A DNA stretch of 42,624 bases from Acidobacteriota bacterium (lineage in GTDB: Bacteria; Acidobacteriota; Terriglobia; Bryobacterales; Bryobacteraceae). Where the stretch lies: contig JANXXI010000271.1 in NCBI GenBank assembly GCA_025350695.1, positions 1 to 42,624 on the forward strand, read 5' to 3'. This document shows, piece by piece, positions 1-9,000 of the stretch; within the stretch, counting starts at the first letter, position 1, and each line of letters begins with the position of its first letter. The position numbers were made by a program, and so were the translations under genes. The notes under the pieces are model-generated. The model made no database searches and was not told where the DNA came from. It saw nothing but the letters and a program-made list of their open reading frames with translations.

Positions 1-378
1 CCCGGGGACGTCTTCCTGGTTCGGCGCGCCCTGAACGAACAGCACCTTTCCTATGATCTGGTCGTGGCCAAAGACGGCGAAGAAGCGCTGAAGTATGTCG
101 CGGAAGCCGCCAACGGCCAAAGACATGTTGACTTGATCTTACTCGATCTGAATCTTCCTAGAAGGGACGGTGTCGAGGTTCTGACACAACTACGGAGTCA
201 TCCTACCTTGAATGGTGTCCCCGTAGTCTTGTTAACTTCCTCCGATTCCCCTCTGGACCGCGAACGTTGCTTGCGCTTAGGCGCCAACCGTTATTTCCAA
301 AAGCCAAGTAACCTGACAAGCTTCATGGAGATTGGTAAGGTGGTAAAGGATTTGGTGGACCCCGCCCTCACTCATTAG
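1..378 (+). CDS. Response regulator, receiver domain only (5' end outside window)
   Basis: The frame is open from base 1, so the start lies upstream of the window; 125 residues are visible. It is a CheY-like receiver of the small single-domain Rcp1 type. The N-terminus reads PGDVFLVRRAL, which normally follows the acidic pair of the phosphorylation site. The phospho-acceptor aspartate lies in LILLDLNLPRRDG. The switch Thr/Ser lies in VVLLTSSDSP and the conserved lysine in YFQKP. There is no output domain, so it should act by protein contact or as part of a phosphorelay. Its partner kinase is not visible. It resembles the receiver at 25274-25687, which sits next to a PAS kinase. Confidence 0.9.
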   Translation, partial: PGDVFLVRRALNEQHLSYDLVVAKDGEEALKYVAEAANGQRHVDLILLDLNLPRRDGVEVLTQLRSHPTLNGVPVVLLTSSDSPLDRERCLRLGANRYFQKPSNLTSFMEIGKVVKDLVDPALTH

Positions 379-868
379 AGCTATGGCCGAAATCACACCT
401 TTGTCGAACCTGAAAATGAACTAGCTCCCGATGATAATCGAGGGATCTGCCACCAAACTTGGATAAGCACCCGAATCCTCCGATTTCCATCGGGACCTGG
501 TGGTTGGTTATGTTACCCGACTGGTGACTACGCCGTGCGCGAAGCTGCCTTTTCCCTCAAGCGCTCTGAATCTTGTCACCTTAACTGGTGTCAAGAGTGG
601 AGTCTACTTGCGAAAAAAGGCTGTCTGGACTGACGAAACTGACACCTTTTTCGCCACCGCAAGGGATCGACTTTTCTGAAGTCTATTTACGAAAAAGCTG
701 TCTGTGCTGTCCGTGGAACGCCACCCAAAGGTGCAATATAAGGAGAAGCCGACCGTGAAAAAGGATATATCAAAAAGACTGTAGTCGCAGAGAAAGGGAA
801 GAACGTAGCCAAGCCGGGTGATGGGCCAGGGCGCTATTGGTAACGGAGCGGACTTCCACCACGGGCTG
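379..868. other. Intergenic region without a convincing gene
   Basis: About 490 bases lie between the response regulator and the convergent sigma gene. Open frames here lack a ribosome binding site and recognisable protein character. The stretch holds a dispersed inverted repeat (421-500), an imperfect direct repeat (602-627 and 682-707, both built on a tacgaaaaa-gctgtctg core) and one copy of a 20-base dispersed repeat at its right end. Confidence 0.6.
421..500. repeat. Dispersed inverted repeat, copy A
   Basis: The left arm (421-446) begins ctagctcccgatgataatcg. The right arm (473-500) contains gaatcctccgatttccatcg. The arms are imperfect reverse complements, and each also folds on itself (ccgat/atcgg). 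The same layout recurs near 24981-25066, 25114-25206 and, most cleanly, 27761-27832, so this is a REP-like or MITE-like intergenic family. Confidence 0.6.
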
Positions 869-870
869 CT
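851..870. repeat. 20-base dispersed repeat, copy 1
   Basis: The sequence gacttccaccacgggctgct differs by one base from two other copies in the window (4263-4282 and 16047-16066). All three lie in intergenic DNA, or within two bases of a gene end, and in the same orientation. Confidence 0.7.
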
Positions 871-1495
871 AAACCAGCGCGCCATCCATTACCAGATGAT
901 TCTTTAGATCCCGAAGAGCTGCTCTTAAGCAGCTTTTTACCGTGCCCAAAGGACGCTCCAGCTCCGCTGCAATCTCTGTTTGGGTCAGACCATCGTAGTA
1001 CGCCATTTTGAGCATGCGGATTTGCGCCTCACTAAGTTTGAGAAAGCCTCGTTGCACTTGCTGGCGATGGTACAAACCCCTATCCAAATCTTCCGGCACG
1101 GAGAAGGAGCGCGTAGTTTCGAGCTTACTCAAATCCGTCGTTAAGCCTTCCAGGTAGCCCTGTACAGAACGTAAATGGTCAATGGAATGGTTCTTCGCCA
1201 CGGTAAGAATCCAACTGGAAAGCTGTCCACGCGTTCCATCAAATGACGCTGATCGGTACCAGACTTTCAGAAATGTTTCCTGCGTCAAATCCTCAGCGGT
1301 CGCCGTATTCCGTACATAACGCAGAATGACCGAGTAAACCAGCCGCGCGTAACGATCATAAATGTCTGCGAGAACGAGAGGATCTCGTTCTCGCAATCTT
1401 CGTCCCAATTCGGTTTGGTCAGCCTGTCTCGGTCGCATGGATGGTCGAGTTTTTACTGGTGCACGAGTGGCACTAAGTGTTCTGACAAGAACCAT
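869..1495 (-). CDS. ECF-type RNA polymerase sigma factor
   Basis: A 208-residue sigma-70 family protein. Region 2 is clear around residues 35-110 (DIYDRYARLVYSVILRYV, AEDLTQETFLKVW, SSWILTVAKNHSIDHLR). Region 4 at the C-terminus carries the helix-turn-helix LTQTEIAAELERPLGTVKSCL. It would direct RNA polymerase to a small set of stress or envelope promoters. The outermost ATG makes the gene overlap the upstream Dps gene by 43 bases. A second ATG at 1438 (MRPRQADQTELG) lies just after the Dps stop and is an equally plausible start; neither has a good ribosome binding site. No anti-sigma gene adjoins it. Dps and sigma are probably co-transcribed. Confidence 0.9.
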   Translation of the reverse strand: MVLVRTLSATRAPVKTRPSMRPRQADQTELGRRLRERDPLVLADIYDRYARLVYSVILRYVRNTATAEDLTQETFLKVWYRSASFDGTRGQLSSWILTVAKNHSIDHLRSVQGYLEGLTTDLSKLETTRSFSVPEDLDRGLYHRQQVQRGFLKLSEAQIRMLKMAYYDGLTQTEIAAELERPLGTVKSCLRAALRDLKNHLVMDGALV

Positions 1496-2037
1496 ACTTG
1501 AAGTTCATTAGTTCTGACTACGCTACTTACTAATAAATCGTTAGTACCGCAATCTCCCGCGTCATCCGCCTTCTCCCCAGCCTTCCGGGATTCAATCAGG
1601 ATTCGTTCATGAGCCTTGACCAATCGCGAAACCTGCACCGGCGCCTCTTCCCGTCCTTGAGGCGGCCGTTCGATTCCTGTTAACTCGGCAACATCCGCGG
1701 CCATTGCCACGCTAATGCCGCCCAGTAACTGAATGCGTTCGGCAATCTCATCCACCAGTTCGGATTGCTCTTCAAAATGCTTGTCGTACAGCAAATGGAG
1801 TTGATAAAACGTCGGACCCGAAATCTGCCAATGGTGTTTCTTGTAAAGATCCCGCAGCGTCATCGTATCGGCCAAAATCCCATTAAGAGCCTTCACACTG
1901 TTCGCGCACACTTCTTTACTTAAACCCAGATGCATCGTCACCAACTGCCCGTACGATTGCAACACTTTGCCTTCTTCTGCCATCACTGGCTGTGCCTGCT
2001 TCACGCTTCCGTTTCCCGTTGCTGTTCTATTCGCCAT
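1453..2037 (-). CDS. dps: Dps family DNA-protecting ferritin
   Basis: A 194-residue Dps/miniferritin that oxidises and stores iron and shields DNA during starvation or peroxide stress. The intersubunit ferroxidase ligands are all present: His69 (KKHHW), His81 (YQLH), Asp96 and Glu100 (VDEIAER), with the family spacing of 12, 15 and 4 residues. The N-terminal tail of about 30 residues is longer than in many Dps proteins, and a short C-terminal extension follows DAGDCGTNDLL. The start is supported by aaggat upstream of the ATG. The gene sits between an OmpA gene, from which it is separated by a terminator, and the sigma gene that overlaps its 3' end. Confidence 0.93.
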   Translation of the reverse strand: MANRTATGNGSVKQAQPVMAEEGKVLQSYGQLVTMHLGLSKEVCANSVKALNGILADTMTLRDLYKKHHWQISGPTFYQLHLLYDKHFEEQSELVDEIAERIQLLGGISVAMAADVAELTGIERPPQGREEAPVQVSRLVKAHERILIESRKAGEKADDAGDCGTNDLLVSSVVRTNELQVWFLSEHLVPLVHQ

Positions 2038-2061
2038 GTAAGTTTATCCTTATTCTTAGTC

Positions 2062-2097
2062 AAAAAAAGGGGCCCGGCCGTCTCCTGCCGAAGCCCC
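2062..2097 (-). terminator. Intrinsic terminator after the OmpA-like gene
   Basis: On the minus strand a GC-rich stem (ggggcttcggc / ggccgggcccc, with a two-base mismatch) is followed by seven U residues. It lies between the OmpA-like gene and dps, so dps needs its own promoter or read-through; dps starts only 24 bases after the U-tract. Confidence 0.8.
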
Positions 2098-2119
2098 GCA
2101 CGAAGCCTCGCTGTAAATA

Positions 2120-3928
2120 TTAACGCTGGGTTGAACTAACCGAAGTGCCGATAATTTCCCCGGACACGACTAACTCAACGCGCCGGTTACGTTGTCGGCC
2201 AGCCGCTGTATCGTTAGAGGCCACGGGCATTGTTTTCCCAAAGCCCTTCGACGTTACGGAAGCACCTGGCAACCCTTGCTTCACCAGGTATTCAAGCACT
2301 GCGGCGCTTCGTTGCTCCGATAATTTTTGGTTGTAACTATCTCCGCCAACGCTATCGGTGTGTCCTTCCACTTCAATCTTCAGTCCTGGATGTCCTAGAA
2401 TAATGCCGGACACCTTAGCCAGCTTTTCCCTTGCTGCGCCCGTCAAAGTATACTTGCCGGTGTCAAACAACACATCCGACATATTGACGATCAATCCACG
2501 CGCCGAATCTCTCGTTTCAAGAATCACGTTGAATTGAGTAATCAGTTGTTTCCGCAATTGTTCTTTGTCGGCTTCAGCTTGCATGCGCAGCCGGTCAGCC
2601 TCGGCCAACGACGCTTTCGCCGTAGCGGTCTCGGCTTTAGCCAATTGCTGCTGCTCAAGGGCCGCGGCCCGGGCTTGTTCCAACTGTGCTCGTTCGCTAG
2701 CCGCGCGTTCCGCTTCCTTCTGGGCCGCCATGCGAGCCTGTTCTAGTTGCAGCTTTTCCGCGCTTAGCCGTTCAGACAACTGCATGTTTTCTTTCGCCGC
2801 TCGTTCCGAGTCCGCTTGAGCCGCCGTGCGCGCCTGTTCTAGTTGCAGCTTCTCCGCGTTTAACCGTTCAGACAACTGCATTTTTTCCTTCATAGCCCGT
2901 TCGGATTCCGCTTGTGCCGCCATTCTAGCCGCCTCAGCCTGAGCCTTGGTCCGCTCGGTCTCCCGCTCAGCTGCTAGCCGATCCGCTTCAGCTTGCGAAC
3001 GAAGTCTTGCTTGAGTATCGGCTTGTTGGTTGGCCCGCGTCTCTCGAGCCGCTGCCTCGGTTCGTTCATTGGAAAGCGCCTCTTCTTCTTGCTTCTTGAT
3101 AGAGATGATCCTGGCGTCTTCCGCCATCTGCACCGCTTCACGCGCCACGGTGCCAATCGGTTTCTTTCCCGCTTTTCCAGTCAAATACCCTTCGGCGTTC
3201 AACAATCCGATCTCCGCTTTGTGAAAAGTCTCCTGAGCGTACCGGTCAGCCCCGGCCCATCGCGCGATCCTCACCGCATTCCTCGCTTCATGCAGCTCCA
3301 GCGGTATTTTGGGATTAAGCATTGGCTGAACTCCAGTGGGCTTCACATTTAATGTGTACAAACCTCGTGGAAGAAGCTCGAATTTGGCATTCAGATCTTC
3401 GATAGTACCCGTCGTATCCTTTCGGATAAAGTTTTCCATCACCACCACATCGCTTGGTTGAGTAACTGCGAAATAAGGTTCAGCCGTAACTATCAATCCA
3501 AAAGATTGCAACTCCGAAGTTACATTTAGGTGGCTCTTATCTCCGTTTAGCAGAACCTCCCCGATGTTTGTCGCTCTCCCTTCAGGAGTGATAGCCCACA
3601 TTACGTAAGTCAGATACTCTGGTCCGAATTGCGTCGCCGGGCTAAGCTTCGACATGTTGGCGTCAATCTTGATGGTGCCTTGCTTGCTTTCCACCCTGGC
3701 TTCCCCTGTGGCCTTAGGCAATAACGCAGTGCCCTGTAAGCCCACCATGGTGGATCCGCTTCTATGATGGTAGTTAATCGCTTTTGTAGTTCGGGAAACC
3801 ACAGTCACGCGGAAGATCGGCACGGGGCCGTTGTCTACCTGCGTTCCTTGTTGAGTCGGGTTCAAAGCTTGGGTCGGTTGCCCGATCACCAGACACTGCA
3901 ACGTCACGAAGGCTATAATATTTTTCAT
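2120..3928 (-). CDS. OmpA family protein with long coiled-coil region
   Basis: A 602-residue exported protein that likely links the outer membrane to peptidoglycan. A signal peptide is visible (MKNIIAFVTLQCLVIGQPTQA). Residues of about 30-270 form an unassigned globular part. From about 270 to 450 there is an Ala/Glu/Gln/Arg-rich coiled coil that contains two near-identical copies of a block of about 35 residues built on MQLSERL-AEKLQLEQAR, which suggests internal duplication. The C-terminal 120 residues are the OmpA peptidoglycan-binding domain: DVLFDTGKYTLTG, the IEVEGHTDS motif, and the RNRRVEL end. The start is backed by aaggag before the ATG. Confidence 0.92.
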   Translation of the reverse strand: MKNIIAFVTLQCLVIGQPTQALNPTQQGTQVDNGPVPIFRVTVVSRTTKAINYHHRSGSTMVGLQGTALLPKATGEARVESKQGTIKIDANMSKLSPATQFGPEYLTYVMWAITPEGRATNIGEVLLNGDKSHLNVTSELQSFGLIVTAEPYFAVTQPSDVVVMENFIRKDTTGTIEDLNAKFELLPRGLYTLNVKPTGVQPMLNPKIPLELHEARNAVRIARWAGADRYAQETFHKAEIGLLNAEGYLTGKAGKKPIGTVAREAVQMAEDARIISIKKQEEEALSNERTEAAARETRANQQADTQARLRSQAEADRLAAERETERTKAQAEAARMAAQAESERAMKEKMQLSERLNAEKLQLEQARTAAQADSERAAKENMQLSERLSAEKLQLEQARMAAQKEAERAASERAQLEQARAAALEQQQLAKAETATAKASLAEADRLRMQAEADKEQLRKQLITQFNVILETRDSARGLIVNMSDVLFDTGKYTLTGAAREKLAKVSGIILGHPGLKIEVEGHTDSVGGDSYNQKLSEQRSAAVLEYLVKQGLPGASVTSKGFGKTMPVASNDTAAGRQRNRRVELVVSGEIIGTSVSSTQR

Positions 3929-3953
3929 AATTTGCTCCTTAACTGACTAATTT

Positions 3954-4103
3954 CTAAACCAGCCTTCTTCCCTGAATGATGCGGATCAGTAAAACCGCAA
4001 CCGCCAGAACCAACAGTAAGTGGATAAATCCATAGAGGGTGTAAGAAGTAACAACCCCCAGTAACCACAGAACGACTAAGACAACAAAGACAGTTTCTAA
4101 CAT
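3954..4103 (-). CDS. Small hydrophobic protein, DUF5670 (lmo0937) family
   Basis: A 49-residue membrane protein. It reads MLETVFVVLVVLWLLGVV, then TSYTLYGFIHLLLVLAV, then ends IRIIQGRRLV. Two membrane helices joined by a T-S-Y-T-x-x-G-F-I-H turn and a basic IQGRR tail are the hallmark of the lmo0937/DUF5670 family, common in stress-related gene sets. The start at 4103 has gagga six bases upstream; an in-frame ATG two codons earlier leaves no spacing to that site. It lies 25 bases before the OmpA-like gene and is probably in the same transcript. Its molecular function is not known. Confidence 0.85.
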   Translation of the reverse strand: MLETVFVVLVVLWLLGVVTSYTLYGFIHLLLVLAVAVLLIRIIQGRRLV

Positions 4104-4262
4104 ATACATTCCTCGCTCTCCAACCAGAATAAGAATCAGAACAAATCAATTGAACCCTGCCTAGCTCTTCGCCACGCTACGGGGTTTAAAAAGTCCCAGT
4201 AGGTTGCGGTGGAAATCTCATTCAAACTACTGAGCCGCGAGCGTAAGGGACCGCCCTTTTCC

Positions 4263-4282
4263 GACTTCCACCACAGGCTGCT
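4263..4282. repeat. 20-base dispersed repeat, copy 2
   Basis: The sequence gacttccaccacaggctgct is identical to the copy at 16047-16066. It is followed directly by a perfect 7-bp hairpin (tagagcc / ggctcta, 4282-4300). Confidence 0.7.
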
Positions 4283-4350
4283 AGAGCCAAACCGGCTCTA
4301 ACTCCCACTGGCAAGTTCAAAGTTCGATTCCTGCCCCTAAAGATTTCCTG

Positions 4351-5028
4351 TTATTTTTCTTTAGGTGAAAATTTCTTCAAAACGCTCTGCAAATTCGCGG
4401 CGGCTGTTGGGAAGGCCACCTTGTTCTTAACGATATCCGCGTTCTGCATTCGCGAGGCATAGAGTGCTTCGTTGTCGTCAAGGTCTTCCCGTAACGTAGC
4501 GCCTTGCAGGGAAACCCCAGCGAATACGCCCCTCGAACGAGACCAAGAGAGTATCTCCGCCGTCATTTTCGCGTCCGTCTGCGCCGTTGCGGAACGTCCG
4601 ACCGGCCCGGCAGCTACCTCGCCCTCTCCGCCCAATGTGAATTTGCTTGAAAGTAACTTATCTCCTCCGCGCTCATTCATCACCAGCATCACAACGTCGG
4701 TTTCGGAGCCGCCAATTTGAAAGCCCACGGAACCTCCCTCAATGCGGACCGAACCGGGGGCCGACCATCCGCCAGCAACACGGCAACTTACGAAACCCTT
4801 TCCATACTTGCCGCCAACAATAAAGGCGGCTTTCTTCATTCCGGGGATGATTACCACGCAATGCGCTTTGTCCAGTAAATCTTCAGGGATGCCCTTATCG
4901 GGAGCGTCCATGACTTCCTTCAACACCATGGCGGATTCTTCCAGCCGCTTATCCACGTCCTTATTGGATGCCGCGAACAGAGTTTTTCCTACTAATAACG
5001 CGGCGATTGTGATCGTTCGTTTATTCAT
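4351..5028 (-). CDS. Secreted SYLF-domain lipid-binding protein (YSC84-like)
   Basis: About 225 residues with a signal peptide (MNKRTITIAALLVGKTLFAAS). The rest is a SYLF/DUF500 domain: CVVIIPGMKKAAFIVGGKYGKGF, GSVGFQIGGSETDVVMLV, and SRSRGVFAGVSLQGA are family signatures. Bacterial SYLF proteins are exported and are thought to bind phosphoinositide-like or other lipids; the role in bacteria is poorly defined. The ATG at 5028 is chosen because aaggaga precedes it; a TTG directly upstream could add one residue. The flanking genes (OmpA, DUF5670, sigma) suggest an envelope-stress setting. Confidence 0.9.
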   Translation of the reverse strand: MNKRTITIAALLVGKTLFAASNKDVDKRLEESAMVLKEVMDAPDKGIPEDLLDKAHCVVIIPGMKKAAFIVGGKYGKGFVSCRVAGGWSAPGSVRIEGGSVGFQIGGSETDVVMLVMNERGGDKLLSSKFTLGGEGEVAAGPVGRSATAQTDAKMTAEILSWSRSRGVFAGVSLQGATLREDLDDNEALYASRMQNADIVKNKVAFPTAAANLQSVLKKFSPKEK

Positions 5029-5141
5029 CAACGTCTCCTTATATGTCTTCTTCGACTCGCATTAACTGTTGCAATCGCGGCGCCATTCCACCTAGTGAAA
5101 GTTATGAGTAATTTACAGCCCCCTGGGAAGGAATTGTTACC

Positions 5142-5627
5142 TTAAAGCGCAACTTCTGCATTTCGCCTGTCTGCGCGGGTCAACGTCCGGAATACATCTC
5201 TTCTTGCTCGCAATAGCCGTAACCGGATCGCGGTGATGGAGGCTTGTTCATCTTCTGCAATTTCCTGTACCGTCGACCCATCTAGAAATCTCTCAAATAA
5301 CTTCCGCTGCTGCGGTCCGCATCGAGTCAGTATCCGCTGTACGTCAATCGATGCAAGATGGTCCTGGTCGCTGCATGAATACTCTTTCAATGGTTCCATT
5401 TGCGGAGCATTCCGCAGTCCGCTTCGGTATGTGTTCAAGGCAATCGTATTTACCCAAGTAAACACCATTCCGTCGTTTCTCAACTGTTGAATTCTCTCCC
5501 AACCTCTCACCCAGGCCGACTGAGCCAACTCCTGTGAAAACTCAGCAGAAATCCCCCGGCTGCACAGGTAGCGAACAGTTCGCACATAGCCGTGTGTGTA
5601 TGCTTCGCCGTACGTTTCTTTCGTCAT
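5142..5627 (-). CDS. Sigma-70 family (ECF-like) sigma factor
   Basis: About 161 residues. Region 2 is weak but present (FSQELAQSAWVRGWERIQQLRN, then VFTWVNTIALNTYRSGLR). Region 4 contains CGPQQRKLFERFLDGSTVQEIAEDEQASITAIRLRLLRARR, a helix-turn-helix of the sigma type. The divergence from standard ECF factors suggests a small lineage-specific group. The start is taken at the ATG at 5627; a TTG at 5645 would add six residues (MLEVVN), and no clear ribosome binding site decides between them. It is divergent from the small membrane gene and ndvB-like gene on its right and could control them. No anti-sigma gene is adjacent. Confidence 0.75.
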   Translation of the reverse strand: MTKETYGEAYTHGYVRTVRYLCSRGISAEFSQELAQSAWVRGWERIQQLRNDGMVFTWVNTIALNTYRSGLRNAPQMEPLKEYSCSDQDHLASIDVQRILTRCGPQQRKLFERFLDGSTVQEIAEDEQASITAIRLRLLRARRDVFRTLTRADRRNAEVAL

Positions 5628-5818
5628 ATTGACTACTTCAAGCAATCAAAAGACCATTGCATTTGCCTACGAAGGGCTGGTATAGTAAGTGCAACTTCTG
5701 CATTCCCACAGTAAACATGTACCTGCCTTGTAAGCTATCTTCTTGAAAAACGAAGTGCTAGGAATGGCCCTGCAATTGCCTAAATAGAAGCCGAACTACG
5801 AAAAGGAAAGGTGTATAA

Positions 5819-5983
5819 ATGCTTGGTTGGATTCTAATGTTCGCTCTGCTCTCCCTGTGCGGAACCATTCCTTTGGCCATGGGGCAATCCCAGATTGAGT
5901 TTTCCATGAAATCGGCCGTCCTTCTTTCTGCGTCTCTCTGCTTGTTGTGTGTCTTAACTCGATTGTTTCGCCGCCGTATTTGA
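5819..5983 (+). CDS. Small two-helix membrane protein upstream of the glucan synthase
   Basis: A 54-residue protein starting MLGWILMFALLSLCG and ending LTRLFRRRI. It has two hydrophobic stretches, residues 3-20 and 32-47, separated by a short polar turn (GQSQIEFSMK). A good ribosome binding site (aaggaaagg) lies eight bases before the ATG. It ends 27 bases before the very large glucan synthase gene, so the two are likely co-transcribed. I cannot assign it to a family; its size and layout recall DUF1328-like stress membrane proteins, but the sequence is not a clear member. Confidence 0.65.
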   Translation: MLGWILMFALLSLCGTIPLAMGQSQIEFSMKSAVLLSASLCLLCVLTRLFRRRI

Positions 5984-6010
5984 GGATCGGTATTACACTC
6001 GTGCAAAAGA

Positions 6011-9000
6011 ATGCGTCCAAAAACAACGTGTTTACTCATTGGCATTTACACAAAGGATCCTGAAAAGGCGTCAAGCGCCTACGATGCCCTTCGCTCAAAA
6101 GGCTTTAGGTCCATCACCTCTTCCCGCATCCCCCAGATGGATGGCGAAGCCCTCCTTTGCCACTTAATCGATCGATCCCGCCTAAAAGACGGCGTCGACA
6201 TCATGCGTGTCGACGGAACTCCAGCCCTTTTTGTCCTCCCACCAGATCTTGAAGGTTCCGCGCCGGATTCGCAGACGAATCAACGCATCCACGCCAAACT
6301 TCGGGCTTGCGACGCCTCTCTGAAATCTTCGCTTGACCACTTGCGCCATTCCGTGATTTTGGACCACCCGCTCAGTCCCTCGGCGGAATGGTTGCTGGAT
6401 AATGCGCATCTAGCCAGAACGCAAATTAAGGAACTTTACAGGCATCTACCCAGACAGCCTCGCGCTGCCCGTTACCGCGGCCAAGGCTCTGACGGTTACG
6501 AGTACGCCTTCGAGCTCGCAGGACAAATCGCCTCCGCCGGCGATCACGTCGTACAAGCCAACGAGATTGTCGATTCCCTTCACACGTCCCAGGAATCACG
6601 CCCATTGTCCATGGCCGAACTATGGGCTTTGCCCCTCCTGTTGCGCTTAGCATTACTCGAAGCGCTGGCGGGCTTCGCCTCCCGCGTAAGCCGTAACCAA
6701 CAAGTTCGGGAAACGGCTTATTTTTGGGCGAATCGCTTGATTTCAAGCTCACGGCGGGACGCCGATAGCCTGGAGCGGATTCTGTCGCAAATGGCTGCTG
6801 AATCCGCCGCCGCCCAGCCTTATTTCATCACTTGCTTGGCGGAACAACTGCATGACGAGGATAACGCCCTCGCCCGCTTTCAGCAGTGGATTGAAACTGG
6901 CCCTAGTTCCTCGCTCGATGAGTTGGTGCGCATCGAACATAATCGCGAAGCGGCGGAATGTGTTTCTATTTCCAATGCTTTCGGAAGCCTTCGTACGCTA
7001 GCCCGCATTGATTTTTCCGACGTCTTTGAGGCCACGTCGCTAGTTGAAAGGGAACTGCTCTTGGACCCATCGGGCGTCTACGGCCAAAGCGATTTCGTAA
7101 CGCGCGACCAATGCCGCAAGGCCGTGGAACACACCGCCCGATACTCCTCGATGGATGAACTTAGCGTAGCCGGAAAGGCCAATGCCTTGGCTCGAAATGG
7201 AAACTCTCCACGCTCGCGCCTCGTTTCCTACTACTTGATCGACGAGGGTGATGCCGAACTCGAAAGGGAAACGTGGGCTCGAATTCCCGCTTCTACCCGC
7301 TTCTTGCGCTCTGTGAACCGCCACTCCTCGGGCGCCTACATTTCCTCGATTCTCCTAATCACACTCAGCTTTCTCGCGCTCGTGCTCCTGGCGGCATGGG
7401 AAACAGGAGTGAGGCCGCCCGGCATGCTGGTTTTATTGGGTGTCCTCGCCATGTTCCCGTTAAGCGAACTGGCGATTCAAGTGGTTCATAGCCTGGTCAT
7501 CTCCCTGTTCCCTCCCTGCAAATTGCCCAAGTTAGATCTTGAGGCTGGAATTCCCCTCGAACACGCCACGCTCGTTGTTGTTCCCATGATGCTCTCCGGG
7601 GACGAAGCGGTTAAGCTGGAACTCCAAAAACTGGAAATTCGATTTCTCGCCAACCCAGATGTCAATCTTTACTTTGCGTTGCTTTCCGATTTTGAGGATG
7701 CGCCCACCCCTACCATGGCCCGCGATACCGCGCTTCTTCAAACTGTCCGCGGCGGCATCGAAGAGCTCAATAATCGCCACACAGGTGGACGCTTTCTTTT
7801 GTTCCACCGTCCACGATCGTGGTCGGAAAGCGAACAAATGTGGATCGGACGGGAACGCAAGCGCGGCAAACTTGAAGACTTGAATGCCTTCCTCAATGGA
7901 GAAGGCTCACAGCAACTTCTTGCGTCGGGCTCGCTGCCTGTGCCGATTCGCTACGTGATTACGTTGGACGCCGATACGCAACTCCCCCCCGGCGCCGCCC
8001 GTCGTTTAGTAGAGACGATCGCTCACCCCCTGAACCGTGTTGAGATTGACCCAACTGGACGGACTCGAACTCGTGGCTTCACCATCATTCAACCTCGAGT
8101 CAGCGTCGCCCTGCCCGACGCCACCGCCACTCGCTTCACACGCATCTTCGCCGACGCAACCGGCACTGACCCCTATTGCCAGACTGTGTCCGATGCCCAA
8201 CAGGATCTGTTCGGCCATGCCATCTTTCACGGCAAAGCCATTTACGAAGTCCGGGCGTTCAGCTCCATTTTGCATCAACGTTTTCCTCCGGAAACAATAC
8301 TTAGCCATGATTTGATTGAAGGTGCGCACGTTGGCGTGGGTCTCGCCACCGATATCGAATTGTTTGAAAACATTCCCCTCGATTATGCCGGCTATTGTAA
8401 GCGCCAGCATCGTTGGATTCGCGGTGATTGGCAGATTGCCGAATGGATGCTCTCCCGCGTTCGAGGCGGTTCGGGATCTTTGTCCCCTAATCCACTCACG
8501 CCAATCAATCGGTGGCGGATCTTCGACAATTTGCGCAGGAGCGCCGTACCCATCGCCTCGGTGCTTCTCCTTCTATTCGGATGGTTGATCTCCGCATCAC
8601 CAGGCTTATGGACACTGGTGATGCTGCTTGCCTTGGCGATCCCGGTGCTTGCGCCATTACTCGAAAGGCTCGCCTTGCGAATGCAAGGAAAGATTCAGGG
8701 CTGGCATGGCGCCGCCGACGAACTAGTCAGAACGATTGTCTTATTGGCCTTTCTTCCCCATCAAGCATGGCTGGCCGCGGACGCCATCGTGCGGGTCACG
8801 TTTCGGCGATGGTTTAGCCGCCGCCACCTACTCGAGTGGCAAACAGCCGAAGGCGTTCACCGCGATTCGAAGGTTCACATTGGTTCCACAATGAAAGCCT
8901 TGTTAGTGATAAGCGGCCTTTCGTGCATTCTAATGTTGGCGCTCGGTGCGCGAGACGCGCTTTTTCCCGCCTCCTGGTTGGTGGCTCTTTGGATAGGCTC

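Noticed and set aside
604-885. 93-residue minus-strand frame beyond the first sigma gene
   Set aside because: No ribosome binding site, unusual composition, overlaps repeats and runs through the sigma gene end.
4301-4345. tRNA-like 3' fragment (gttcgattcctgcccct) suggesting an attachment site
   Set aside because: The T-loop and acceptor-like bases are suggestive, but the T-stem does not pair and no other tRNA part is present. Too short to claim.
5149-5704. 14-base direct repeat gcaacttctgcatt flanking the second sigma gene (5149-5162 and 5691-5704)
   Set aside because: A 14-base match is expected a few times by chance in 42 kb, and one copy lies inside the coding sequence.
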